The notes below the pieces were generated by a model. The model ran no database searches, was not told the origin of the DNA, and saw only the letters and a list, made by a program, of their open reading frames with translations. 64,000 nucleotides of DNA from CALREJ01 sp035547395 (lineage in GTDB: Bacteria > Patescibacteriota > Gracilibacteria > Peribacterales > Peribacteraceae): NCBI GenBank assembly GCA_035547395.1, contig DASZVA010000010.1, positions 62,001 to 126,000 on the forward strand, in the 5' to 3' direction. The position numbers and the translations under genes were made by a program. This document shows, one piece after another, positions 1 to 7,335 of the stretch; position 1 is the first letter of the stretch, and each line of letters opens with the position of its first letter.

Positions 1-1337
1 GCTAGATCACTGGCGAGAGAGGCTGCATTCTGCACATTGTCCTGTGCTGTCAGCTTCTGCACTATTGTCGCTTTCTGCAGTTCATTCTGTCTCAGCTGCG
101 CTACGGACAGCGTATAGATGGTCTCATCAAGATCCTCTTGTGTATCCGCCTGTGTCTTCAGGAGAGCATCCACTGCTTTCTGTTTCGCTGCATAGTCGTT
201 GTGTGCGGCGCCGTCAGCATTCTTTGCGGCAGCCTGCGTCGCCTGATCCTTCTCCAGGATATCATCGTCCTTCTTTTGTTCATCCTGCACTTGTTGCAAT
301 GCTTGTTTCGCTTGTGCATCTGCGCGCTCCAGAGCGGGCCTGCTGTACCAGTCTTTGCAATACTGCTGAAAAGCCTGCGTGTACAAACTCTCCAGTTGGT
401 ACATATGATTCAGCGTGTCGCGATAGTCCTGGCTGTTGCGTGGCGTTCTCCATAAATGCATCCACTCTCCGTACAGTTTCTCGTAAATATTCTGTAAATT
501 GCTACGGTCTGCAACCAGTTGTTCAGGAAGTGAGGTTAGTGCTTTGTCGGCTGTAAGAAGAGCATCCTTTGCCTGCGCCACGCGTGCCGCGACAGCGTCA
601 GAGGCGGCTTGATCATCCGACATGGCATTGCTTGCCATGTTCAGCGCATCATCCGCTGCTTTCATGTGATCTGATGCAGTCTGGAGCGCCGCCTGCGCTG
701 CAACGATCTTCGGACCGAGATCGTCGAGTATCTGCTGATCGCTTCCTTGTACATCCGCCAGATTGTGCACCAACGTCGTTACCTGATCTTCCGTCATGCC
801 CGCGATCTGCTGACTGGTATAGGCGGGTAAGAGAGTGTGCGCGGCATCTCCTGATCCATCCATCACAGCGCGCACTTCCAGCGATTGCATACCGAGGTGT
901 GTATACGTATTCGCGCGGCGTCTTCGTACCGGCTCCCAGCCCAGCATGGTTTTCATCCGCTGCATAAATGTCGTCGTGTTTTCCCGGACTCGTTTTTCCG
1001 GTCCGGTCTTTCTGGGGGGATCGATCGGGTCGGATGTCCGCACCCGATCCATCTGCACGGTCATTTTCTCTTCCAGTTGTCTTTTCATTTCATTGCTCAG
1101 AGAGGCACTCGCTGCAATGGAGCGGACGATCTCGCGCATCTGTTCGTTTTTCATGCCTCTATGCACACATTGCTCCACCCAGCGTTCCCATTCCCGATCA
1201 TCCGCGAATTGCAAAAATGCCGCATCCATCAAGGACGGCTGGTTCGCCGGACCCGTGTTGATGCTGAGTGCGTCCGCGGGGACGACGGCGTCGGAAACGG
1301 GGATAGAGAGACTGTCGGTCGGTTTGTGCGGAGCCAT
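1..1337 (-). CDS. Coiled-coil protein of unknown function, 3' part missing (runs off left edge)
   Basis: Reading the minus strand from the ATG at 1337 gives an uninterrupted frame of at least 445 codons to the window edge, with no stop. The protein begins MAPHKPTDSLSIPVSD. It has a charged segment around residues 45-130 and a PPRKTGPEKR basic patch near 105-115. From about residue 200 it is a long Ala/Gln/Asp/Leu-rich stretch typical of coiled coil (for example VAAQAALQTASDHMKAADDALN). No signal peptide or membrane segment is visible in the part present. I recognise no family. Open frames on the plus strand over the same stretch are low-complexity shadows. No ribosome binding site or -10 box is obvious, so the exact start is uncertain. 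Confidence 0.75.
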   Translation of the reverse strand, partial: MAPHKPTDSLSIPVSDAVVPADALSINTGPANQPSLMDAAFLQFADDREWERWVEQCVHRGMKNEQMREIVRSIAASASLSNEMKRQLEEKMTVQMDRVRTSDPIDPPRKTGPEKRVRENTTTFMQRMKTMLGWEPVRRRRANTYTHLGMQSLEVRAVMDGSGDAAHTLLPAYTSQQIAGMTEDQVTTLVHNLADVQGSDQQILDDLGPKIVAAQAALQTASDHMKAADDALNMASNAMSDDQAASDAVAARVAQAKDALLTADKALTSLPEQLVADRSNLQNIYEKLYGEWMHLWRTPRNSQDYRDTLNHMYQLESLYTQAFQQYCKDWYSRPALERADAQAKQALQQVQDEQKKDDDILEKDQATQAAAKNADGAAHNDYAAKQKAVDALLKTQADTQEDLDETIYTLSVAQLRQNELQKATIVQKLTAQDNVQNAASLASDL

Positions 1338-1492
1338 GAGAAGTGGTGGAAAGAAACGCCCTCATGATCCGTGCGCTCCGTGCAGGAGAGTAGATGCCTT
1401 TTGGGATCTTCTTTTTCTTACATATTAAAAATGGCTTCTATCAGCCAAAATTTAGTGTTCTATCCGGCTTCAGAACGCCCTGTCGTCCAATA

Positions 1493-1520
1493 TTGACAAA
1501 TAAAATATACATTCTATAAT
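1493..1520 (+). promoter_or_regulatory. Consensus sigma70-type promoter
   Basis: TTGACA at 1493-1498 and TATAAT at 1515-1520 are separated by 16 bp, both hexamers matching consensus. It drives the small Cys-rich secreted protein gene that starts at 1584. It is the best textbook promoter in the window and suggests high expression. Confidence 0.85.
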
Positions 1521-1530
1521 ATCAAATAGT

Positions 1531-1548
1531 CGATCACAGGAGTGATCG
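1531..1548 (+). promoter_or_regulatory. 5'-leader hairpin
   Basis: CGATCAC (1531-1537) and GTGATCG (1542-1548) form a perfect 7-bp stem with an AGGA loop. It begins about 10 nt downstream of the -10 box, so it sits at the very 5' end of the predicted transcript. It could stabilise the mRNA or be a protein site. Confidence 0.45.
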
Positions 1549-1583
1549 GTACGGAACTCTCGTTCATTTACTGGAGGTGCGTC

Positions 1584-1877
1584 ATGACGCGGAAAATCGT
1601 CTGTGCGATGTTTGTGGTGGCGATGATGACTCTGATCCCCGCTATGTATTCCAGGATGGCCGGGGCAGACGCTCCACGACCGGACGCGATCGTCGCCAAC
1701 AGTTGCACCTGCAACGCCTGCGACGGCAATTGCGGCCACGGGTGCTCATGTCCGCTCTGCTCCCGCTCTGTCAGGAACGAAGCGGCGCTCATCCGCGCCC
1801 GCCGGCTCCTGCAGCGCTACCGCCACTGGCGCATGCAGTGGCGATCGACCACGGGCTTGGAGCAGGCCAGCACCTGA
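1584..1877 (+). CDS. Small secreted Cys-rich protein (metallothionein-like cluster)
   Basis: 97 residues. The start at 1584 is chosen because GGAGGTG at 1573-1579 is a strong Shine-Dalgarno sequence. An upstream in-frame GTG at 1542 falls inside the leader hairpin. An N-terminal hydrophobic segment (about residues 5-20, IVCAMFVVAMMTLIPA) ends near an AGADA sequence, as expected for a signal peptide or anchor. A cluster of seven cysteines follows (C41, C43, C46, C50, C54, C56, C59, with H52), spaced like a metal-binding site. The C-terminus is Arg/Trp-rich and basic. The gene is monocistronic, with its own promoter and terminator. Metal binding outside the membrane is an inference from Cys spacing; no named family is recognised. 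Confidence 0.7.
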   Translation: MTRKIVCAMFVVAMMTLIPAMYSRMAGADAPRPDAIVANSCTCNACDGNCGHGCSCPLCSRSVRNEAALIRARRLLQRYRHWRMQWRSTTGLEQAST

Positions 1878-1898
1878 CTCCGTCGGTTCCGTTTCCGT

Positions 1899-1930
1899 CC
1901 TTCTCCTTGCGGGGAGAGGGACCCTTTTTT
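1899..1930 (+). terminator. Rho-independent terminator
   Basis: CCTTCTCC (1899-1906) pairs with GGAGAGGG (1913-1920), one G-U pair, 6-nt loop. A run of six T follows at 1925-1930. It lies 22 bp after the Cys-rich gene. Its stem resembles the element at 15.9 kb. Confidence 0.75.
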
Positions 1931-1970
1931 ATCTGCATCCGATTCAATAATCAGGTATCATCACCCATCG

Positions 1971-3722
1971 ATGACCAACGCAGAAATCGCCGACGTCTTT
2001 GAGCAAATTGCAAAGGTGCTCGATCTGCAGGGTGAGAATCCGTTCCGCATCCGCGCGTACGATCGTGCCGCGCAGACGATCACGGCACTCAGTGAAGAAC
2101 TCAAAAATATCTACGCACGCGGCGGACACGATGCGCTGCTGGAGATCCCCGGGATCGGTCAGGATCTCTCGGACAAGATTGTCGAACTCCTGAAGACGGG
2201 GAAATTGAAATACCTCGCGGAGGTGCAGAAGAAACTCCCCAAAGGACTCTTCGACATCATGGAAGTGCCGGGCATGGGTCCCAAGAAGACGAAGTTTCTG
2301 TGGGAGACGTTCAAGGTGAAGGATTTGAAGGACCTGGAAGCACTCGCAAAATCAGACAAACTCATCGGCCGCAAGGGCTGGGGGCCGAAATCGATCGAAA
2401 ATATTCTGACCGGCATCGAGGCGAAGAAAACCCACGGCTCGCGCGTGGCTCTCCCGATCGCGTTTGTCATCGCGGAACAGATTGCAAACGAACTGCGCGC
2501 GACGAAGCTCTGCACCAAAGTGGAAGTCGCCGGCAGCGTGCGGCGCAGAAAGGAAACCATCGGCGACATCGACATCCTCGTTGCGAGCAAAAAACCGACG
2601 CAGGTGATGGACGTGTTCTGCAATTACGACGACGTGGAAGCGGTGGTCGCGAAGGGGCCGACCAAATCGAGCGTGCGGCTCAAGAGCGGACTCAATGCCG
2701 ATCTGCGCGTGGTGGATGAGAACGTGTTCGGCGCGGCATGGCATTACTTCACCGGCAGTAAGGATCACAATGTGCACGTGCGCAGGATCGGCTTGGAAAA
2801 GGGATTCACGATTTCGGAATATGGCGTCTACAAAGGAACGGCCAAGGAGAAAGGAAAATTGCTCGCGTCGAAAACGGAGGAGGACGTCTACAAGGCGGTG
2901 GGACTTCCTTATATAGAGCCGGAGCTTCGGGAGGATCGCGGCGAGATCGAGGCTGCGTACAAGGGAAAACTTCCGCATCTCATCGAACTCACGGACATCA
3001 AAGGCGATCTGCATCTGCACAGCAATTTCAGTGATGGATCCGCGACGATGATCGACATGGCCCGGGCCGCCAAGGAACTGGGGCATCAGTACATCGCGAT
3101 CACCGATCACGGATCGCCGATGGGCATGGTGTATGGCATCAAGGAAAAAAATATTAAAGAGTATCTGAAAAAAATTAATGAAGCGCGCAAGGCTGTCTCC
3201 GGCATTCATATTCTCGCCGGCACGGAAGTCGACATTCTGGAAGACGGCAGTTTGTATCTGCCGGACAAGATCCTCAAGCAGCTCGACTGGGTGGTGGCGT
3301 CGGTCCATGGAAATTTCAAGATGCCGCCTGCCGCGATGACCAAAAGAATTCTGAAGGCGATCGAGAATCCCTACGTCGACATCATCGCACACCCGACGTC
3401 GCGATTACTCCTCAAACGCGAGCCGATCGAATACGACATGGACGCGGTGATGAAAGCGGCAGCGAAGAGGGGAGTCTTGATGGAGCTCAATGCATCGATC
3501 TATCGATTGGATCTCAACGACATTCACTGCAAACGTGCGAAGGAACTCGGCGTGATGCTGAGTATCGATTCCGACGCGCATCACTTCCGCGAGTACGACT
3601 ACCGCTTCGGCATCACGCAGGCGCGAAGAGGCTGGATCGAGAAAAAAGACGTCCTCAACACGAAAACGTGGAAGGAACTCGAAGTGTTTTTGAAGAAGAG
3701 GAAGAAGGGATTCAACGGGTGA
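1971..3722 (+). CDS. polX: DNA polymerase/3'-5' exonuclease, family X with PHP domain
   Basis: 583 residues, the usual size of bacterial PolX (about 570-580). It acts in DNA gap filling and base-excision repair. Helix-hairpin-helix segments lie near residues 57-65 (IPGIGQDLSDK) and 98-106 (VPGMGPKKT). The nucleotidyltransferase signature GSVRRRKETIGDID is near 188-201, with catalytic Asp residues in GDID, and NADLRVV follows. The C-terminal PHP phosphoesterase domain carries GDLHLHSNFSDG (about 344-355), ITDHGS, GTEVDIL, ASVHGNF, IAHPTSR and DSDAHH (about 533-538), so all metal-binding motifs are intact. TATCAT at 1956-1961 lies 9 nt before the ATG with no Shine-Dalgarno sequence, consistent with a nearly leaderless mRNA. 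Confidence 0.95.
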   Translation: MTNAEIADVFEQIAKVLDLQGENPFRIRAYDRAAQTITALSEELKNIYARGGHDALLEIPGIGQDLSDKIVELLKTGKLKYLAEVQKKLPKGLFDIMEVPGMGPKKTKFLWETFKVKDLKDLEALAKSDKLIGRKGWGPKSIENILTGIEAKKTHGSRVALPIAFVIAEQIANELRATKLCTKVEVAGSVRRRKETIGDIDILVASKKPTQVMDVFCNYDDVEAVVAKGPTKSSVRLKSGLNADLRVVDENVFGAAWHYFTGSKDHNVHVRRIGLEKGFTISEYGVYKGTAKEKGKLLASKTEEDVYKAVGLPYIEPELREDRGEIEAAYKGKLPHLIELTDIKGDLHLHSNFSDGSATMIDMARAAKELGHQYIAITDHGSPMGMVYGIKEKNIKEYLKKINEARKAVSGIHILAGTEVDILEDGSLYLPDKILKQLDWVVASVHGNFKMPPAAMTKRILKAIENPYVDIIAHPTSRLLLKREPIEYDMDAVMKAAAKRGVLMELNASIYRLDLNDIHCKRAKELGVMLSIDSDAHHFREYDYRFGITQARRGWIEKKDVLNTKTWKELEVFLKKRKKGFNG

Positions 3723-3728
3723 TAGGAA

Positions 3729-3752
3729 AAAGCGGACCCGGAAGTCCGCTTT
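3729..3752. terminator. Bidirectional terminator between convergent genes
   Basis: AAAGCGGAC (3729-3737) and GTCCGCTTT (3744-3752) form a perfect 9-bp stem with loop CCGGAA. A-rich and T-rich ends let it act on both strands. It sits between the ends of polX and the convergent gene at 3763. Confidence 0.8.
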
Positions 3753-3762
3753 ATCCGCATTC

Positions 3763-4572
3763 TTAAATCCGCCCCTTTCTTTTGCCCGACCCGCCGAAGT
3801 GGATACCTTGCGACACGATATTTTGAAGCAGCGGGCGGATTTGTTCATGAATGTTCACGATACTGCTGTCTTCCCACACGTCCTCTTCAAGCGCGTTGTA
3901 GAGAGGGGCGGAATTGATGACGTTTTCATATGCGTGATCGCTGCCATAAGCAAATGCACGCGAGAAGGTACGAATGAGTAGTTGATCGACTTCAGCTTCA
4001 TAACCTTCCCGTACGCCTGAGAGAAACTCGTCCTGCTCTTTCGTGCGGGTCGCTTCGAAGACGCCGATCAATTCCCGGCCGCGCGCCTGGTGTAGTTCAT
4101 CGAGACCATGGCGGAACTGGCTGCCTTCTTCATCCGCAAGACGAATCTTTGCGAGAAAGAATTGGAGTGGAGCATCTCTTTTCTTTCTCTTTGCGATGTG
4201 AAACAAATATTTGGAATGCTCCAACTGTCCTGTCCATTCTTTGGGCTTTGCATCCGGATCCGTGACTCCATGGGTCTCTTTGGTTCCCGCAGCAATGGCA
4301 AGACGGTCTGACAGATCGCGGGTGATTTTCACAATCTCCGATCTGCGTTCCTTCGTCGCCTCATTAATGTGATAATCAATCCAGGATAATTTGGAGAGTT
4401 TCTGCTCCAGGAGGAAATCGAATGTATCCAGATACTCGATCAGCTGCGTGCGTGTTTTTTGCTGGATGGCCTCGAGGACGGTTGCGTGAAGAAAGGCTAT
4501 GGTTTCGCACTCCAGAGTATCGAACTGATCGAGGGGAATCGACGAGCCGTAGATGGTGCTGTATGCGTTCAT
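3763..4572 (-). CDS. Conserved-looking cytoplasmic protein of unknown function
   Basis: 269 residues, no signal peptide or membrane span. It looks mostly alpha-helical and charged (for example LSKLSWIDYHINEATKERRSE, then KRKKRDAPLQFFLAKIRL). The C-terminus ends GGSGKRKGRI. I do not recognise the family. The leader is unusual: a hairpin between 4575 and 4606 includes an AGGAGG sequence, listed separately. The gene converges on polX and shares its bidirectional terminator. Confidence 0.75.
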   Translation of the reverse strand: MNAYSTIYGSSIPLDQFDTLECETIAFLHATVLEAIQQKTRTQLIEYLDTFDFLLEQKLSKLSWIDYHINEATKERRSEIVKITRDLSDRLAIAAGTKETHGVTDPDAKPKEWTGQLEHSKYLFHIAKRKKRDAPLQFFLAKIRLADEEGSQFRHGLDELHQARGRELIGVFEATRTKEQDEFLSGVREGYEAEVDQLLIRTFSRAFAYGSDHAYENVINSAPLYNALEEDVWEDSSIVNIHEQIRPLLQNIVSQGIHFGGSGKRKGRI

Positions 4573-4574
4573 GG

Positions 4575-4606
4575 GATAGGGGGAATGAAAATAAATTCCT
4601 CCTATC
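4575..4606 (-). promoter_or_regulatory. Leader hairpin burying a Shine-Dalgarno-like AGGAGG
   Basis: GATAGGGGGAAT (4575-4586) and ATTCCTCCTATC (4595-4606) pair over 12 bp with one G-U pair and an 8-nt A-rich loop. On the minus strand the 5' arm contains AGGAGGAAT, and the 3' arm ends 2 nt before the start codon at 4572. Folding would hide the AGGAGG or bring it closer to the start. Confidence 0.45.
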
Positions 4607-4612
4607 GGGCGA

Positions 4613-4626
4613 ACATCATGTGATGT
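4613..4626. promoter_or_regulatory. Palindrome ACATCA-TG-TGATGT upstream of the 3763-4572 gene
   Basis: Perfect 6-2-6 inverted repeat 40 bp upstream of the minus-strand gene start. The same half-site recurs in the 7-1-7 palindrome at 4955-4969, so both may be sites for one regulator. Confidence 0.3.
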
Positions 4627-4644
4627 ATCTGTCCCGATGAGGGC

Positions 4645-4806
4645 ATGGAAGGGGCACTGATCGCCGCGTTGATGGTCGCGGGAAGTTGCCGGATGAGTCG
4701 TCGAGCCATGTCTCTCGTCATCACTCTTGATACGATGCTTGAAAGAACGAAGGAGCCGGCGGTTTACATGGCGGTCATGAGCATGGCGGTGTGGGGAAGG
4801 AAATGA
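4645..4806 (+). CDS. Possible small protein, 53 aa
   Basis: ATG at 4645 to TGA at 4804-4806, beginning MEGALIAALMVAGSCRMSRR. A GAGGG at 4639-4643, ending 1 nt before the ATG, is a poor ribosome-binding match. The protein is mildly hydrophobic and Met-rich at both ends, with no recognised family. It is the only plausible plus-strand gene in the 4573-5006 gap. It may be chance, because the gap otherwise holds only palindromes and a terminator. Confidence 0.25.
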   Translation: MEGALIAALMVAGSCRMSRRAMSLVITLDTMLERTKEPAVYMAVMSMAVWGRK

Positions 4807-4814
4807 AGCGGAAT

Positions 4815-4840
4815 CAAAAACGCTCTCCCGGGGAAGAGCG
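4815..4840 (-). terminator. Rho-independent terminator, minus strand
   Basis: CGCTCT and AGAGCG arms within 4821-4840, followed on the minus strand by TTTTT (4820-4816). It would end transcripts from the zinc-ribbon/DUF3096 pair. The 165 bp between it and the zinc-ribbon stop (4841-5006) hold no convincing gene. Confidence 0.6.
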
Positions 4841-4954
4841 ACTGGTTGCTTCTATCTTCCCCCTTTCGGGGCTGGAGTTCCCACCGTTTCCCTCTCGGGA
4901 TGGTTGGGGGACGTCTGTAGCGGGCCAGTTCCCTCGACGTCTCTCGTGATAGCG

Positions 4955-4969
4955 ATGATGTGACATCAT
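4955..4969. promoter_or_regulatory. 7-1-7 palindrome ATGATGT-G-ACATCAT
   Basis: Perfect inverted repeat with a single central base, the geometry of many dimeric repressor sites. It shares the ACATCA half-site with 4613-4626. No promoter boxes are evident around it, so function is unknown. Confidence 0.3.
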
Positions 4970-5006
4970 GAAAGCATGATTTTTCGCATAAATCAAGCAA
5001 AATCGT

Positions 5007-5153
5007 TCATTCCTTGCCTCCATCGCAGCACGTCTCGCACAGAACTCCGCATTGCGAACAATGCTTCTTGAGCCTGCGTTCGATGAGCGCTGCGCCGCAG
5101 ACCGGACATCGGTCATCGCAAGCATTTTCTTTTATGGTCGCAGGTTCCACCAT
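5007..5153 (-). CDS. 48-residue zinc-ribbon protein
   Basis: Minus-strand ATG at 5153 to the stop at 5009-5007. The protein, from MVEPATIKENACDDRC on, has CPVCG (C16, C19) and HCSQCGVLCETCC (C32, C35, C39, C42, C43). Two CxxC knuckles about 12 residues apart fit a small zinc ribbon. It overlaps the end of the DUF3096-like gene by 22 bp in another frame, so translation may be coupled. No Shine-Dalgarno sequence is visible. It is too short for most gene callers. Function unknown; nucleic-acid or protein binding is typical of such ribbons. Confidence 0.6.
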   Translation of the reverse strand: MVEPATIKENACDDRCPVCGAALIERRLKKHCSQCGVLCETCCDGGKE

Positions 5154-5338
5154 GTGCCGATGAGCGAAAGTCCCATCACGATGAAGAAGATCGCGACGAG
5201 GTAGGCGAGCAGATCCGGCGCGATCAGGATCGCGATGCCGAAGGCGAGGGCGAGAATGCCGCCTGACAAAAACGACGTGCCGATGATGCGCGAGCCGGTG
5301 GTGGACAGTCCCTGGGGTCTGCGGAAGAAGAAGAACAT
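5132..5338 (-). CDS. Small membrane protein, DUF3096-like
   Basis: 68 residues from the ATG at 5338 (MFFFFRRPQ). The core, GGILALAFGIAILIAPDLL then AYLVAIFFIVMGLSLIG, matches the two-helix pattern I associate with DUF3096 proteins (short repeat, Pro-Asp/Arg-Leu-Leu turn between helices). The start is chosen because TATACT (5350-5345) lies 6 nt upstream; an in-frame ATG at 5437 would include the promoter. It is first in a two-gene unit with the overlapping zinc ribbon. Its promoter is divergent from that of the gene at 5414. Confidence 0.7.
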   Translation of the reverse strand: MFFFFRRPQGLSTTGSRIIGTSFLSGGILALAFGIAILIAPDLLAYLVAIFFIVMGLSLIGTWWNLRP

Positions 5339-5344
5339 GAAAAA

Positions 5345-5350
5345 AGTATA
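5345..5350 (-). promoter_or_regulatory. -10 box abutting the start codon (leaderless type)
   Basis: TATACT on the minus strand, 6 nt before the ATG at 5338. No -35 match. Transcription would start about at the A of ATG. Confidence 0.6.
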
Positions 5351-5398
5351 CCATGCGCGAAATGCGTGCAGCGATCTTGCGTCTGCCCCTAAGCAGAA

Positions 5399-5404
5399 CA
5401 TACT
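5399..5404 (+). promoter_or_regulatory. -10 box abutting the start codon (leaderless type)
   Basis: CATACT, 9 nt before the ATG at 5414, with a possible TTGCGT -35 about 16 bp further upstream. There is no Shine-Dalgarno sequence between it and the start. Confidence 0.45.
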
Positions 5405-5413
5405 CTTGACCGG

Positions 5414-6406
5414 ATGCCGACCCTCGACGATCTTCATGAGACCTATGAAGAACTTGCACAGTCACATGTGGACGGCGTCGCGGGCGTGCGGCTGCTTGGA
5501 GACGGCAATGGAAAGACGGTGATCGTCAGCTGCATGACACACGGCAACGAACCCTGCGGCCTCGCGTTCATACGATACCTCTTGCTTCATCCGGACGTCG
5601 CCGCGCGCATTCGCGGCACATTGATCGTGAGCATCAATAATCTCGAAGGAGCCAGGCGATTTTTTGCGGCCGCCACGCCCGAAGAACGCAAAAAGGCGCG
5701 CGTGCTGGATGCGAACATGAATCGTCTGCCGACGGATGCGCCAAAGAGCGCGTCGACTGCATACGAACTGCAGCGATTTGCGCAGCTGTATCCCATCTTT
5801 CAACGGGCGGAAGCGGGGCTCGATCTGCACAGCTTTCCCGCGGACGGTCCGCCGATGATCATCGACGTGAAAGGGGACGCGTCCGCGATTGAGCGCGTCT
5901 CGGATCCGCTGCCGGTCACCGTCTGGGTGAAGGGGATTACGCAGCATCAGGAGGGACATCCGATCGGATGGTTCTATGGAGGAGCGGGGAGCGACGTTCC
6001 CGTTTTCGAAGTCGAGTGCGGCGTGCATCTGGACCCCGCGGCGTTCGACACGGCGGTGCGTTCAGGGCTGGCATATCTGGTCGGTCTCGGGATGCTCGAC
6101 CTGCCGCACGCGACGGAACTCAGGATGCAGGATGTGTTTCATGTGCAAAAGAGTATTCATTTTCCGAATCTCAGTTATGAGCTGCTGCGCCTCTATGACA
6201 ACTTCGACGTGATAGCGGAAGGGGAAATCATCGCTACGGGCGACGACGGCGACATCGTCGCGGACCGCGAATACCGGGCTCTGTTTGGCAGGCGAACAGT
6301 GCGTTTTACACAACAGGAGGAGATCGCGTTTGAAATAACCTGGCTCACTGATCCGCCGGTACATCGCCAGAAGAAGCAGATCGTGTTCGATGCGCTTGAT
6401 GTGTGA
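5414..6406 (+). CDS. Succinylglutamate desuccinylase/aspartoacylase-family hydrolase
   Basis: 330 residues, normal for the AstE/AspA branch of M14-like zinc amidohydrolases, which remove acyl groups from amino acids. The zinc motif HGNE (H43, E46), the NMNR substrate-binding motif (about 101-104), DLHS with the third zinc ligand (H139) and FEVECG with the likely catalytic Glu (E201) are all present. The last ~90 residues form a beta-rich domain usual for the family. No signal peptide. The substrate cannot be told from sequence; AstE itself is unlikely because no arginine-catabolism genes are nearby. The 3' end overlaps the convergent membrane gene by 62 bp. Confidence 0.85.
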   Translation: MPTLDDLHETYEELAQSHVDGVAGVRLLGDGNGKTVIVSCMTHGNEPCGLAFIRYLLLHPDVAARIRGTLIVSINNLEGARRFFAAATPEERKKARVLDANMNRLPTDAPKSASTAYELQRFAQLYPIFQRAEAGLDLHSFPADGPPMIIDVKGDASAIERVSDPLPVTVWVKGITQHQEGHPIGWFYGGAGSDVPVFEVECGVHLDPAAFDTAVRSGLAYLVGLGMLDLPHATELRMQDVFHVQKSIHFPNLSYELLRLYDNFDVIAEGEIIATGDDGDIVADREYRALFGRRTVRFTQQEEIAFEITWLTDPPVHRQKKQIVFDALDV

Positions 6407-6821
6407 TGAGCCAAAGGCAGCCAATGACGAGTGGCGGAATAGTGATCATCTGCGCTACCGGCGAGAGTCCGACGTTCACGATCGGAATGATCGGCATGGC
6501 GTCACTGTATAGCCAGCGGTGATTCACATAGACTGCCCAGAGCTCAAAAGAGATGGCGATCAACGCGCCGAGCATTACGGCGATGATCCACGTCGCGGGA
6601 TGTTGATATGCTTCACGCCGATTGACCCATCCCCAATCACGATGCACGCACGCGAGCGCGAGGTAGATGATGATCATGAAGAGCATGTCGCCGGTCGCCG
6701 TCGCTTCGATCAATCGCAATTCTTTGTGCCATCCGGCGATGTGCCACACATAGAGCGTCGACTGCGCGTTCTCCCAAGTGAAATTCAGGATGAAGCTGAG
6801 GATCAGATACAAAAACGGCAT
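6345..6821 (-). CDS. Multi-pass membrane protein of unknown function
   Basis: 158 residues with about four hydrophobic helices (near 2-15, 44-60, 78-98, 112-140). Conserved-looking Trp/His pairs are seen (NFTWENAQ, WHIAGWH, VNHRWLY). The TATT/SAT lead-in to GDMLFMIIIYLA resembles uncharacterised membrane proteins of CPR genomes, but I cannot name a family. TAGAGT (6834-6829) sits 7 nt before the ATG, supporting this start and a leaderless mRNA. It overlaps the 3' end of the hydrolase gene on the other strand by 62 bp, so a shared terminator is unlikely. Confidence 0.75.
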   Translation of the reverse strand: MPFLYLILSFILNFTWENAQSTLYVWHIAGWHKELRLIEATATGDMLFMIIIYLALACVHRDWGWVNRREAYQHPATWIIAVMLGALIAISFELWAVYVNHRWLYSDAMPIIPIVNVGLSPVAQMITIPPLVIGCLWLITHQAHRTRSASSGDVPADQ

Positions 6822-6839
6822 CGATGCGACTCTATCAGC

Positions 6840-7232
6840 TCACAAAAATTTTTTATATTCATGAAAATCTTTCTGATATTCCTGCCCCACCTTCATCACG
6901 TTGTGCTTGATGCCGCAGGCGTAGGCTTCCGTCTGATGCGCCGTCGCCGTCATCCACGCAAGTACGCCATTAGCGTAGCCGCAATAGACGCAGTTGAGCC
7001 GCTGCACCCCGTTCAGTTTTTTCAGCTTTCCCCGGTCGACACTCAGATAATCATGCAGGCGGATTTTTGGAATGTCATAAATCGAAAACGCGATCAATTG
7101 GTACAGCCAACAGAGCGCGTGGCAGACAACGAGCGGGAAGAATGCGAGATAGATCACGAGATTGGCGATCCAGCACAGCAGAAAAAATTTCGTCCCCAAT
7201 GTTTTGCCCGGTGCGCCGACAGACAGGTCCAT
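6840..7232 (-). CDS. Membrane protein with CxxC motif, unknown function
   Basis: 130 residues from the ATG at 7232 (MDLSVGAPGKTLG). An in-frame ATG at 7253 lies upstream, but TAGACT (7245-7240) is 7 nt before 7232, so the shorter form is preferred. There are two N-terminal helices (about 15-50, with CHALCWLY), then a soluble part with LNGVQRLNCVYCGYANG (CxxC) and later EAYACGIKH. These Cys/His residues could bind a metal or form a redox pair. It lies 18 bp from the downstream membrane gene on the same strand, but each has its own -10 box. Confidence 0.75.
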   Translation of the reverse strand: MDLSVGAPGKTLGTKFFLLCWIANLVIYLAFFPLVVCHALCWLYQLIAFSIYDIPKIRLHDYLSVDRGKLKKLNGVQRLNCVYCGYANGVLAWMTATAHQTEAYACGIKHNVMKVGQEYQKDFHEYKKFL

Positions 7233-7335
7233 GCGGTACAGTCTACCACGCATCGCATGTTTCTGCGGTATTTACGGTATTTTTTTACATTGCTCAGGGC
7301 GCTCAAACGTCGCATGATGCAGGCCCTCGACGCAT

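Noticed and set aside
44..1428. Plus-strand open frames at the left edge
   Set aside because: They have Arg/Ser/Cys-biased, non-protein-like composition and lie antisense to a clear minus-strand coiled-coil reading frame.
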